The translations under genes were made by a program, and so were the position numbers. From positions 1 to 64,000 of the forward strand of contig JAAFIK010000018.1 of assembly GCA_013298665.1 (NCBI GenBank): DNA of 64,000 nucleotides. The letters run 5' to 3'. The DNA comes from Chitinophagales bacterium. GTDB taxonomy: Bacteria; Bacteroidota; Bacteroidia; Chitinophagales; Chitinophagaceae. The notes below the pieces were generated by a model. The model was not told the DNA's origin and did not search any database. It saw only the letters and a list, made by a program, of their open reading frames with translations. Below, piece after piece: positions 42,643 through 50,957 of the stretch. Positions within the stretch are counted from its first letter, which is position 1. Each line of letters starts with the position of its first letter.

Positions 42643-42683
42643 CAGCCATCTGCTCCTGTTTATTCATCCTCTTTTCGCTCCGT

Positions 42684-43601
42684 ATGGTCATTATTACTGC
42701 CAAGGTGCATCCTTACCTGGTTGAAGCCCTGCAAAAAAGGGGGTACGAAACGCTTTATGCCCCTGATATCAGTTATGCCGGATTAATGGACAACATCCCC
42801 GGGGCAGAAGGATTGATCGTAACGACAAGACTGAAGATTGACGCTGCTTTATTGGATAAAGCCAGCCGGCTGGAATGGATAGGCCGACTGGGTAGTGGTA
42901 TGGAGCTGATTGACGTGGCCTATGCCTCACAAAAAGGCATCCGCTGTGTGAGCAGCCCGGAGGGGAACAGCAATGCCGTAGGTGAGCATGTACTGGGGGT
43001 ATTGCTTGCATTGATGAATAATATCGTTAAAAGCCATCATGAAATACAGCAGGGACAATGGTTGCGCGATCCCAACCGGGGTACCGAGCTTTCGGGTAAA
43101 ACCGTAGGGATTATCGGCTATGGCCACACGGGGAGTGCTTTTGCAAGGTTACTGGCACCTTTTGGGGTAACGGTACTTGCCCATGATACTTATAAATACG
43201 GTTTTGCGGATGGTTATATCAAGGAAGCGGGATTGGAGCAGGTACAACGCTATGCTGATGTAATCAGTCTGCACCTGCCGTTGAATACAGCAACAAGGCA
43301 TTATGCCGGCCGTGGTTTTTTTGCTGCACTGCAGCAACGCCCCTGGCTGATCAACGCTTCCCGCGGAGGGGTGGTGGATACTGCTGCGCTTATTGAAGCG
43401 GTGCAGACCGGAAAAATAAATGGTGCAGGACTGGATGTGCTTGAAAACGAACAATTGAATACGCTAACGCCCGTACAGCAGGAACAATTGAATTTCCTGC
43501 AGCAGCATCCCGCTGTGATCCTGACTCCGCATATTGCCGGTTATTCGCACGAAGCCTTTTATAAGATGAGTTCGGTGATTATCGAAAAACTATTTCCCTG
43601 A
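42684..43601 (+). CDS. D-isomer-specific 2-hydroxyacid dehydrogenase
   Basis: 305 aa. The N-terminal substrate-binding domain is followed by an NAD-binding fold with [16 protein letters not shown]. The catalytic triad is visible: Arg in [10 protein letters not shown], Glu in DVLENEQ and His in [12 protein letters not shown]. It reduces a 2-keto acid to the D-2-hydroxyacid, or the reverse. Substrate cannot be told from sequence; phosphoglycerate, glyoxylate and others are possible. SerA-type ACT domains are absent. It may form an operon with ridA. Confidence 0.92.
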   Translation: MVIITAKVHPYLVEALQKRGYETLYAPDISYAGLMDNIPGAEGLIVTTRLKIDAALLDKASRLEWIGRLGSGMELIDVAYASQKGIRCVSSPEGNSNAVGEHVLGVLLALMNNIVKSHHEIQQGQWLRDPNRGTELSGKTVGIIGYGHTGSAFARLLAPFGVTVLAHDTYKYGFADGYIKEAGLEQVQRYADVISLHLPLNTATRHYAGRGFFAALQQRPWLINASRGGVVDTAALIEAVQTGKINGAGLDVLENEQLNTLTPVQQEQLNFLQQHPAVILTPHIAGYSHEAFYKMSSVIIEKLFP

Positions 43602-43790
43602 GGACACCTTCCCGGTGGGTAGCTCCTGTTCCATTTCCAAAAATATGCTCGTTCCTGCTCTGGCGGATCGGCAGCAGTGTCAGGCCGCCTGATTGTCAGC
43701 AAAGGTATTGTGTAAGCCAGGTATTGGTCGCGGAGTTATACTTGGTAGCAGGATAATACACTGGCTACCCAAAGGGTAGGCAAAAGGCAG

Positions 43791-43865
43791 GATATCCCAC
43801 TGATGCGCCACTGATGCGCCACTGATGCGCCACTGATATCCCACTGTAAAGAGAAGTGGGATATC
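43791..43865. repeat. Tandem 11-bp repeat array with terminal hairpin
   Basis: The unit TGATGCGCCAC occurs three times in a row (43801-43833). A variant GATATCCCAC stands before (43791-43800) and a TGATATCCCAC unit after (43834-43844). The final variant unit is followed by its exact inverted copy. GATATCCCACT (43835-43845) and AGTGGGATATC (43855-43865) form an 11-bp stem with a 9-nt loop. Units are too short and continuous for a CRISPR array. Confidence 0.75.
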
Positions 43866-44130
43866 TATGGGTGATCATTGGCTGAAAAACGACTGAAAAG
43901 GGGTATAATCTACGCGTACCCTCCTGAAGTAACAGCAAGATTACAGGTAGCAGGTAGCAAGAGGGTAGTGCTGAGTACTTGATGCCCAGCCCTGGGGTCG
44001 CCCCGGATCTCAACTCCTGTGTCTCAACGCCTGTATCTTGCTCCTATGCGCAGAAGGGTAGAAATATCCCTCCCTGACGTTGTGGTGGCACCGCCGCCGG
44101 GCAGAACCACGGAAAACCATTGTATTTAAG

Positions 44131-44138
44131 TACCTTTG
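44131..44138 (+). promoter_or_regulatory. -7 promoter box of the RNA helicase gene
   Basis: TACCTTTG matches TAnnTTTG, about 43 nt before the chosen TTG start at 44181. If the box is used, a start at 44136 would be upstream of the transcript. Confidence 0.5.
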
Positions 44139-44180
44139 TACTTATTCGGAAAAACCAGTTTACATTCAAACCCATTTATT

Positions 44181-45416
44181 TTGCGTTTTACAGCTTTTAA
44201 TTTTCAACCGGAACTCTTAGAGGGTATTTCTTTTTCAGGTTACGAAACGGCTACACCTGTGCAGGAGCAGGTTATTCCCCCCATTATGGAGGGGCGTGAT
44301 ATTATTGCCTCGGCCCAGACCGGTACGGGCAAAACGGCGGCTTTCCTGCTGCCGGTGATGAACCACCTGATGCAGCATCGTATTGAAGGACAGGTGGGGG
44401 CGCTCATTATTGTGCCTACACGGGAACTGGCGATACAGATCGGGCAGCACCTTGAGGGGCTGTCTTATTTTACCAATATCAGTTCTATTGCGGTGTATGG
44501 GGGTAATGACGGGATGAACTTTGTGGCCGAGAAAAATGCGTTCAAACTGGGCGCAGATATTGTGATCTGTACACCTGGCCGGATGATTGCCCATATTGGT
44601 ATGGGGTATGTGCAATTGCAGCAACTCCGGTTCCTGGTGCTGGATGAGGCCGACCGTATGCTGGACATGGGTTTCCAGGAAGACATTGAGCGGATCATCA
44701 GCATACTGCCCGCGAAACGGCAGAACCTGCTTTTCTCCGCTACCATGCCCGAAAAAATCAGGCGCTTGGCCCATAAAATCCTTACGAATCCGCTGGAGAT
44801 CAATATTGCGATCAGCCGTCCGCCGGAAAAGATCGTGCAACAGGCCTGTGTGGTATATGAAGCACAGAAACTGCCGGTATTGAAGGATATCCTGAAAAAA
44901 ATGACCTATAAAAGTGCCCTTATTTTCTGCAGCCGCAAGCAAAGTGTAAAACAACTGACTATGACCCTGCTGCGTGCAAAAATGAATGTGGCGGAAATAC
45001 ACAGCGACCTGGAACAGGACCAGCGTGTGGATGTGTTGAATGGGTTTGCCAGTGGCCGGATACCGGTATTGGTGGCAACTGATGTGCTTTCGCGTGGTAT
45101 TGATATTGACACGATTGATCTGGTGATCAATTATGATATTCCTCATGATGCGGAAGATTATGTACACCGGATCGGGCGAACTGCCCGGGCAGAAGCGGAT
45201 GGCGTTGCGATTACACTGGTCAGCGATAAGGAAATCAACAAGTTCAGCAATATTGAGAAATTTCTCGGTAAAACGGTAGATAAGGTACTGCTTGACCCTG
45301 CTTTTGGTCCGGTTCCGGACTATGTACCCATGAAAAGAAGTAGCGGTGGCAGTAGCGGTGGTAGTGGCCGTAAACCCCAGCGGCATCATTCGGGTCGTAA
45401 ACCCCAGCAACGATAA
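44181..45416 (+). CDS. DEAD-box RNA helicase (RhlE-like)
   Basis: 411 aa with a TTG start at 44181, giving the family-like beginning (M)RFTAFNFQPELLEGI; an earlier TTG at 44136 lies within the -7 box. Motifs in order: Q motif GYETATPVQEQVIP, I SAQTGTGKTAA, Ia PTRELAIQI, Ib CTPGRMI, II VLDEADRMLDMGF, III FSATMP, IV LIFCSRKQ, V TDVLSRGIDID and VI YVHRIGRTAR. The tail is Gly/Ser- and Lys/Arg/His-rich and may bind RNA. It unwinds structured RNA, for example in ribosome assembly or mRNA decay. The amidase gene follows 25 nt later. Confidence 0.94.
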   Translation: MRFTAFNFQPELLEGISFSGYETATPVQEQVIPPIMEGRDIIASAQTGTGKTAAFLLPVMNHLMQHRIEGQVGALIIVPTRELAIQIGQHLEGLSYFTNISSIAVYGGNDGMNFVAEKNAFKLGADIVICTPGRMIAHIGMGYVQLQQLRFLVLDEADRMLDMGFQEDIERIISILPAKRQNLLFSATMPEKIRRLAHKILTNPLEINIAISRPPEKIVQQACVVYEAQKLPVLKDILKKMTYKSALIFCSRKQSVKQLTMTLLRAKMNVAEIHSDLEQDQRVDVLNGFASGRIPVLVATDVLSRGIDIDTIDLVINYDIPHDAEDYVHRIGRTARAEADGVAITLVSDKEINKFSNIEKFLGKTVDKVLLDPAFGPVPDYVPMKRSSGGSSGGSGRKPQRHHSGRKPQQR

Positions 45417-45441
45417 AATAATAACCCATCATACAGGCAGC

Positions 45442-46251
45442 ATGAAACGCATGACCCCTTTACTGATTACGTTGGCCATTATGGCAACGGGTTTGTTGTA
45501 CAGTTGCGGCAAGTATGCAGCCACCAACAGGATGTATAAGCGGCAGGCTAAAACCTACGCGAAGTTGTTGCGGCAGTACCCGCTGAAAGATTCTGTTACG
45601 AACGCGCCTGATTTTGTGGGTACGACCAATTTCAGTATGCGTAAACCCAATTTTGTCATTATTCACCATACGGCACAAAACAGTTGTGAACAGACGCTGA
45701 AAACATTTACGCTTACCCGTACTCAGGTGAGTGCGCATTATGTGATCTGCAGGGATGGTATTGTACACCATATGCTCAATGATTACCTGCGTGCGCATCA
45801 TGCGGGACTGAGCCGCTGGGGCAATACTACAGACCTGAACAGCAGCAGTATCGGTATTGAACTGGATAATAATGGATTTGAGCCATTTACCGCACCACAG
45901 ATCAGCAGTTTGCTGGGATTGCTGCAGCAGCTGAAAAATGCGTTCAGCATACCTGCGGCTAATTTTATTGGTCATGGGGATATTGCGCCTACCCGCAAAA
46001 ATGACCCCAACTGGCGCTTTCCCTGGCAGCAACTGGCTACCAATGGATTTGGTATCTGGTATGGAGATACGACTACTGTACAGGTACCGGCTTTCTTTAA
46101 TACCCTCGAAGCGCTCCGGATAGTAGGCTACGATATCAAAGATTCTTCTGCTGCAAAACTTGCTTTTAACCGGCATTTTTTACAGGATACCACGGTAAGG
46201 ATTACTCCTGAGGGAAAAAAGATTCTTTATTCCCTGTACAAAAAATATTAA
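45442..46251 (+). CDS. N-acetylmuramoyl-L-alanine amidase lipoprotein (amidase_2/PGRP family)
   Basis: 269 aa from the ATG at 45442. The signal peptide ends in the lipobox LLYSC, so it is anchored by lipid in the envelope. The amidase_2 domain has NFVIIHHTAQNSCEQTL with the first zinc His, VSAHYVICRDG, SIGIELDNNGFEPFT and FIGHGDIAPTRKNDPNW with the later zinc ligand and active-site residues. The C-terminal helical part continues with NTLEALRIVGYDI, as in a peptidoglycan-binding helix bundle. It should cut the bond between MurNAc and the stem peptide. It may be co-transcribed with the helicase. Confidence 0.9.
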   Translation: MKRMTPLLITLAIMATGLLYSCGKYAATNRMYKRQAKTYAKLLRQYPLKDSVTNAPDFVGTTNFSMRKPNFVIIHHTAQNSCEQTLKTFTLTRTQVSAHYVICRDGIVHHMLNDYLRAHHAGLSRWGNTTDLNSSSIGIELDNNGFEPFTAPQISSLLGLLQQLKNAFSIPAANFIGHGDIAPTRKNDPNWRFPWQQLATNGFGIWYGDTTTVQVPAFFNTLEALRIVGYDIKDSSAAKLAFNRHFLQDTTVRITPEGKKILYSLYKKY

Positions 46252-46266
46252 GGGATATTACGGGGC

Positions 46267-46482
46267 TCAATCGCCCAATTCTTCACAATCAAAGCCAGCA
46301 AGTTTTACCCTTGCGATGACCGCTGTTGGCGGAACGATATTGGTTTCTACACGCAGGATATGGTCACAGTCGGTGAGGTCAAAATTGCAACGCATGACCC
46401 CATCGAGTTCTTTTACGTGGCGGAGTACTTTATCGGCATATACCGGGTACTGTACATTGGTTTTAAAAACGTGTACCTGCAT
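46267..46482 (-). CDS. Small HMA-like ferredoxin-fold protein
   Basis: 71 aa. Secondary structure fits a beta-alpha-beta-beta-alpha-beta fold like heavy-metal-associated domains (VHVFKTNV, ADKVLRHVKEL, VMRCNFDLT, DHILRVETN, PTAVIARVKLAGFDCEEL). The MxCxxC metal motif is missing; only isolated Cys occur. It resembles small Bacteroidota proteins annotated as hypothetical. Function unknown. It lies 39 nt after the 124-aa membrane protein gene on the same strand. Confidence 0.6.
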   Translation of the reverse strand: MQVHVFKTNVQYPVYADKVLRHVKELDGVMRCNFDLTDCDHILRVETNIVPPTAVIARVKLAGFDCEELGD

Positions 46483-46521
46483 ACTATAGTTGGTTTTGGT
46501 GATGGCGAACGGCTTCCCGGT

Positions 46522-46896
46522 TTACCGGATTTCTTCTGCGTCCTCTGCTTCCTGCTGTTTGGTGCCCGGGTTGCGCCAGGTACTGCACCTGCGGCGCATA
46601 TCTTCTTTCCATTGCTGTCTTTCTTCCGGGGTCATGCCCTGCCATTTGGCTTTCCAATCGTCTTTCCAGCGCGACCGGCCTCCCCAACTGCCGCCGCGGC
46701 CTTTCCATCCGCCAAAGAGGATTTTAGAGAGGAGCAGCAGTCCCAGCGCCTGCCAGAAACCAATCAGTTTTACACCGAGCAGATCGGGCAGGGTATTGTT
46801 CCACAACCACATCACCATGCCACCCATGGCGAGTACGGCTATTGGTGCAATCAGCAGAATGGCCAGTATTTTTTTTATCCAGAAACCTTTTTTCAT
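46522..46896 (-). CDS. Small membrane protein with Trp-rich basic tail
   Basis: 124 aa. One or two hydrophobic segments near the N-terminus (FWIKKILAILLIAPIAVLAMGGMVMWLW, then DLLGVKLIGFWQALGLLLLSKIL) are followed by a Trp/Arg/Lys-rich soluble tail (GGWKGRGGSWGGRSRW, KDDWKAKWQGMTPEERQQW). No known domain. It follows the ECF sigma gene on the same strand (67 nt), a position often held by membrane partners of ECF sigma factors in Bacteroidota, so a regulatory link is possible. Confidence 0.6.
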   Translation of the reverse strand: MKKGFWIKKILAILLIAPIAVLAMGGMVMWLWNNTLPDLLGVKLIGFWQALGLLLLSKILFGGWKGRGGSWGGRSRWKDDWKAKWQGMTPEERQQWKEDMRRRCSTWRNPGTKQQEAEDAEEIR

Positions 46897-46963
46897 CGTC
46901 TTTTTTTTGTGGAAATAACTGCAGGGATTCTTGTTTGCATATACTTCCGGGTAATCAATGTAT

Positions 46964-47509
46964 TTATTCGTTCAACAGTTCGTTTTTCAGGATCAGCAAT
47001 CTTTCCCTGAGGTGCAGGATGGCATACCGCTTCCGGCTCAGGAGGGTATTGATGTTTTCGCCGGTTTGTTCGGCAATGACTTTAAAAGGAATGTCTTCCA
47101 TTTCAGTCCATACAAAAATGTCTTTTTGTTCGGGGGGGAGTTCATCAAGGGCATCCTGTAGCTGCTCCCAGAACAGGCTGCGCAAATAATCTGTTTCGGG
47201 ATTGTCGTCTGCTTCGCCCGGGAGCGATGCCCAGTCAAAATCCAGTTCATCATCCGGGGTTTGCATGTCGCTGAAACTGGCTGGCTTTTGCTTGCGGCGG
47301 CGATCGGTTATTTTATTTTTTGCCACCTTATAGAGCCAGCCCGATACCTGGTTGATGGGTTCGGTATTGCCCACCAGTTGCTGAAACACATCCTGCAGAA
47401 TGTCTTCGGCATCGGCTTCATTGCCTACCCTGCTGCGGATAAACCCCAGTAGTTTCCGGCTGTATTGCTGTATGATGCCTGTGATATTTCTTTTTCGTTC
47501 GCTGGTCAT
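46964..47509 (-). CDS. ECF-family RNA polymerase sigma factor
   Basis: 181 aa from the ATG at 47509; an ATG at 47539 would add ten residues. Region 2: IIQQYSRKLLGFIRSRVGNEADAEDILQDVFQQL, then VSGWLYKVAKNKITDRRRK. Region 4: ALDELPPEQKDIFVWTEMEDIPFKVIAEQTGENINTLLSRKRYAI. It should redirect RNA polymerase to a small regulon, probably for envelope functions. No classical anti-sigma gene is adjacent. The Trp-rich membrane protein gene next in the same direction may play that part, which is inference. Confidence 0.93.
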   Translation of the reverse strand: MTSERKRNITGIIQQYSRKLLGFIRSRVGNEADAEDILQDVFQQLVGNTEPINQVSGWLYKVAKNKITDRRRKQKPASFSDMQTPDDELDFDWASLPGEADDNPETDYLRSLFWEQLQDALDELPPEQKDIFVWTEMEDIPFKVIAEQTGENINTLLSRKRYAILHLRERLLILKNELLNE

Positions 47510-47602
47510 GTTTGCCGGAAATGTTGCCGGAATTGTCATATTACAGATGACGGATGAGCGGTGATGATATTGTAAGTAAAGAAAAATAATCTGTACAATC
47601 GC

Positions 47603-48610
47603 TTATTGCATATCAGCCAGCACTTGTTTGAGGCTGATGGCTTCGAGTACTTTGCGTTGGGTGCCGGTGGGTTCGTCGTACCATTTTACCAGCCGGATAT
47701 CGCCGTTACTGATTTCAATGCCGGTGATATCACCGTCTGTAAAGCAGCAGCATCCGGTATTGAAATAAGTGGGTTTCAGTGGCAGGGCAGCCTCTTTATC
47801 GATCTGGTTGGCGGGGTGATCGCTGTAGAAACCACTGGCAAAAACGGGCTGGTGTGTATGACCGGTGATGAGGAGGAGGTTGTTTTGCATTCCGCTCCAC
47901 TGGTACATGATGCGGTTGTGTTTGTTGCGGAGGGTGGTTGTGCTGCTGGGGGTGTTGATATTGATGCGCAGGTAGCGCTGGAGGGGTGCCCAGAGGTGCG
48001 CTACCAGCCATGTGCTGAGGGCATTGTTGTCGCTGAGGCTATCTCCCTGGTGGCCGTGGGTAAGCAGGATCCGGAGCGATTGGCCATCAATGGTGGTGCA
48101 GAGCAGAACGGCTTCCCAAACGGGCAGGGGCAGGGTGAAGTTTGTACCCATGAGTTTCTCCAGGGTGAGCCGGTCTTTCCATAAGAGGTCGTGGTTGCCA
48201 AATGTTTTAATGTAGCGCTGGTGGGGTTGAAAGGCGGCCTCCGCTTTAAAGACTGCTGTGCAGGCATCGATCACTTGCTGCGGCTGGTATTTCCAGAGTT
48301 CTTCACTATCGCCCAGGTTAATAAAGCTGAAGCCCGATTGGTAGTAGTGGGTCAATGCCTGGATATAGTTTTGTTCGCTGTAGCGGAAATCATCGCCCTT
48401 GTCGCCATTGCCCTTGTGCTGGTCGCTGAATACCACAAACTGATCCTTTTCCGCATCAAAGGAGAGTACTTTGATGATCCGGCCCTTCCTGCCTGCCATC
48501 CGGAGGAGCCTGTTCAGGGATTTGAATACGGCCTCTTTATCCGGCGAACCTGAAAATTTTGCGAGCCAGGTGAGTGGTCGTTTGAGTAAAAATTGAAACA
48601 GCCTGCGCAT
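47603..48610 (-). CDS. Calcineurin-like metallophosphoesterase
   Basis: 335 aa. Metallophosphoesterase motifs in order: FVVFSDQHKGNGDKGDDF (first Asp/His metal ligands), FINLGDSEELW, KTFGNHDLLW (the GNH[DE] motif), LLTHGHQGDSLS and LLITGHTHQPVFA (the final GHTH). No signal peptide or lipobox, so it is probably cytosolic. The substrate is unknown; family members act on phosphodiesters, nucleotides or lipids. It lies just downstream of the flippase gene on the same strand (33 nt), so a role connected with envelope polysaccharide is possible. Confidence 0.9.
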   Translation of the reverse strand: MRRLFQFLLKRPLTWLAKFSGSPDKEAVFKSLNRLLRMAGRKGRIIKVLSFDAEKDQFVVFSDQHKGNGDKGDDFRYSEQNYIQALTHYYQSGFSFINLGDSEELWKYQPQQVIDACTAVFKAEAAFQPHQRYIKTFGNHDLLWKDRLTLEKLMGTNFTLPLPVWEAVLLCTTIDGQSLRILLTHGHQGDSLSDNNALSTWLVAHLWAPLQRYLRININTPSSTTTLRNKHNRIMYQWSGMQNNLLLITGHTHQPVFASGFYSDHPANQIDKEAALPLKPTYFNTGCCCFTDGDITGIEISNGDIRLVKWYDEPTGTQRKVLEAISLKQVLADMQ

Positions 48611-48643
48611 AGGTAAATTTAGGAATAACCGGGAAATGGTGTG

Positions 48644-50155
48644 TTACTTTTTGAAATACCGGCCAATGATGGGCAGACGTGCCAGTTCTTTGGCTTCTAT
48701 ACGGCCTGTAAACCATGCAAAAAAACCAAACAGCAGCAGGCCGGTAACCACAGAAAACCAGAGTTTGCCGGGCATGATGCGGGTGAGGCCCAGGTGAATA
48801 AAATAGAGCAGGATAACGAGTACAATATAGGCGGTTAGTTTTTTACGGGCATAGGGTATGGGGTAATGTTTCTGACCCATTCTGTAACTCATGATCATCA
48901 TAAAAAGATAACAGCAGAAAGTGGCGATGGCTGCACCGGCATAATGCAGTACGGGGATGAGCAGGATATTGAGTACAACGGTGATGACACCGCCGGCAAA
49001 AGTGATATAGGCTCCGTAAGCATTTTTATTGGTGAGTTTATACCAGACGCTGAGGTTGTAATAAATACCGAGAAAGACATTGCCGAGTGCGAGGAGGGGT
49101 ACGATGTAGAGTCCTTCCGTATAGCGTGGCGAGAACTTTTCAAATATCCAGTAAAAGACATCAAGAAAAAGGCCGATGCCGAGCAGCATGAAACAGCAGG
49201 CCAGTACAAAAAACTTCATCACACGGGCATAGGTCCGGGGTGCGCCTTCCTGCTGGCTCTGCCGGAAAAAAAAGGGCTCGGCTGCCATACGGAAGGCCTG
49301 TATCATCACGGTAATGAGTACAGCTAAACGGTAGATGTTGGCAAATATGCCCAGTTCGTCTTTGGCTTGTTTTGGGGGCAGGTCAACAACGTGCTGGTAA
49401 ATAAGCCGGCTCAGCATATCGTTTACAATACCGCCCATGCCAACGATGACCAGCGGGTAGCTGTACTTCATCACTTCTTTCCAAAGGCGTTTGTCAAAAA
49501 CAAATCTTACAGACAGCAATTCTTTGCGCAGGAGCAGCAGGGTAAACAGGCTGCCACAGATATTGCCAATAAGGTAATATCCGATGCCTGTCTGTGGGTT
49601 CCAGATCTGACGGATGCTGCTGGTGGGATGGCTTTGCAGGTAGCGGGGGATGATGCCCATAAAGAGAATGACCACGCAAACATTCATCACAATACCGGCT
49701 ACCCTTACAAAGGCATAGCGGCGGGGTCTGTTTTCCTGCCGGAGCCGGGCAAAGGGCAGGGTGGTGAGTGTATCGATCAGCACAATCCAGGCCATCCATA
49801 CAATGTATTCGGGGTGCTCGGTAAGCGAGGCCGCCCCGGCGATGGCTCCCTTTGAAAGCAGGAGCAGCGCGGTGAGTATGCTGGTGGAAATGGCAATGGA
49901 GATAGAGAGTGTGCTGTACAACCGGTCGCGGTCTTTCTGCTGGGCATAGCGGAAGTAGCCGGTTTCAAGGCCATAGGTAAACAGTACATTGAGGAAGGGA
50001 ATGATGGTGTACACCTGTACAATATCTGCTGTATCGCCGGGTGTTTTAAAAATAAAAGGCAGGGCCATGTTCATGAGGTAACCCAGAAAGCGGGTAGCAA
50101 TGGTGGGGAGACCATACCACATGGTTTGCCCGGCAAGTTGTTTAATATTACTCAA
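48644..50155 (-). CDS. Wzx-like polysaccharide flippase (MATE/PST family)
   Basis: 503 aa with about 12-14 transmembrane helices. It starts IKQLAGQTMWYGLPTIATRFLGYL, the usual opening of polysaccharide_synt proteins, and has the repeating short loops with charged residues of the MOP superfamily. It should move lipid-linked sugar units across the inner membrane. A substrate cannot be inferred because no glycosyltransferase cluster is adjacent. A consensus -7 box lies just upstream (50175-50182). The metallophosphoesterase gene follows it. Confidence 0.88.
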   Translation of the reverse strand: MSNIKQLAGQTMWYGLPTIATRFLGYLMNMALPFIFKTPGDTADIVQVYTIIPFLNVLFTYGLETGYFRYAQQKDRDRLYSTLSISIAISTSILTALLLLSKGAIAGAASLTEHPEYIVWMAWIVLIDTLTTLPFARLRQENRPRRYAFVRVAGIVMNVCVVILFMGIIPRYLQSHPTSSIRQIWNPQTGIGYYLIGNICGSLFTLLLLRKELLSVRFVFDKRLWKEVMKYSYPLVIVGMGGIVNDMLSRLIYQHVVDLPPKQAKDELGIFANIYRLAVLITVMIQAFRMAAEPFFFRQSQQEGAPRTYARVMKFFVLACCFMLLGIGLFLDVFYWIFEKFSPRYTEGLYIVPLLALGNVFLGIYYNLSVWYKLTNKNAYGAYITFAGGVITVVLNILLIPVLHYAGAAIATFCCYLFMMIMSYRMGQKHYPIPYARKKLTAYIVLVILLYFIHLGLTRIMPGKLWFSVVTGLLLFGFFAWFTGRIEAKELARLPIIGRYFKK

Positions 50156-50174
50156 TCAGTACCAATTTGAGGGT

Positions 50175-50182
50175 CAAAAGTA
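50175..50182 (-). promoter_or_regulatory. -7 promoter box of the flippase gene
   Basis: The plus strand reads CAAAAGTA, which is TACTTTTG on the minus strand, 19 nt before the flippase ATG. Confidence 0.5.
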
Positions 50183-50303
50183 CTTGTTAATCCTGAAGTG
50201 GCGTATATAGAATATGAAATACGGCGGAAACCTGTTTGCGGATCACCGATTTCCTTGCAACGTTTTTTCAACAAAACATATCTTTATGCTAAATATCATC
50301 ACC

Positions 50304-50945
50304 ATGAAAAAGTTTTTTGCAGTTGTTTTTGCTGTTGTGCTGTTCAGTACGGCTTTTGCACAGGCGCGTTATACGGCTATTGATTACCTGAAGGTAAGCA
50401 GGCCTGCTGTGGCTATGGAAATGCCATTTCCCGAAAAAACAGTGAGCAATGCTATTGAGGATAAGTTTACCAAAATGGGCTATAAGGCCAAAGAAACCAA
50501 GGGCTTCCTGATGTTTGGAGGCGCCCGTATTCCTGAGCTGGGTACAGAGAGTTATGACGTGTATTTTTATGTAGACCGGGTAAGCCGCCGCGAAAAAGGA
50601 ACTTCTACGGTTACGATGATGCTGAGTAAGGGGTATGAGAATTTTGTAAGTGATACTTCGGATGCCACATTGATTGGCTATGCGAAGCAATACCTGGCTA
50701 CCACCATCAGGGATGCTGTGGCGGCATACGACCTTGAACTGCAGATTGCCGATCAGGAAGACCAGATTAAAAAGGCAGAAAAGAAGTACAATAACCTTGT
50801 GGATGATGGGACAGATCTGCAGAAGAAGAAGCGTAAGATTGAGGAACAGATTGTTGAGAATACGGCTTCACAGGGAGCACAGAAATCGGAGGTGGATAAG
50901 CAACGCCAGGTGCTGGAAACCCTGAAGGGAAAGAGAAAGCAGTAG
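50304..50945 (+). CDS. Secreted protein with C-terminal coiled coil, unknown function
   Basis: 213 aa from the ATG at 50304, chosen because it gives a clean signal peptide (MKKFFAVVFAVVLFSTAFAQ). The middle (residues ~25-130) looks like a compact alpha/beta domain (VEMPF-like AVAMEMPFPEKTVSNAIEDKF, GTESYDVYFYVDRVSRR). The last ~75 residues form a charged coiled coil (DQIKKAEKKYNNLVDD, KKKRKIEEQIVENTASQ). No family recognised. It converges with the PhoR-like kinase gene, 12 nt apart. Confidence 0.7.
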   Translation: MKKFFAVVFAVVLFSTAFAQARYTAIDYLKVSRPAVAMEMPFPEKTVSNAIEDKFTKMGYKAKETKGFLMFGGARIPELGTESYDVYFYVDRVSRREKGTSTVTMMLSKGYENFVSDTSDATLIGYAKQYLATTIRDAVAAYDLELQIADQEDQIKKAEKKYNNLVDDGTDLQKKKRKIEEQIVENTASQGAQKSEVDKQRQVLETLKGKRKQ

Positions 50946-50957
50946 TACTGTCCTGGC

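Larger units (their letters stand above)
43602..44180. other. 579-nt non-coding stretch with short repeats
   Basis: No credible gene was found here. The region holds a CTACCC-AAA-GGGTAG hairpin at 43765-43779, an 11-bp tandem repeat with an inverted copy at 43791-43865, a direct GGTAGCAGGTAGCA repeat near 43947, and low-complexity TCTCAACTCCTGTGTCTCAACGC-like sequence near 44010. The RNA helicase promoter box is at 44131-44138. Confidence 0.6.

Noticed and set aside
43791..43865. CRISPR array
   Set aside because: Units are 11 bp without spacers, and no cas genes are present.
43765..44013. Possible 82-aa gene in the repeat-rich intergenic stretch
   Set aside because: It covers the tandem repeat, has no ribosome-binding or promoter signal and no protein-like pattern.
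44235..45410. Open frame of 391 codons on the minus strand
   Set aside because: Lies opposite the DEAD-box helicase with all motifs; a shadow of codon bias.
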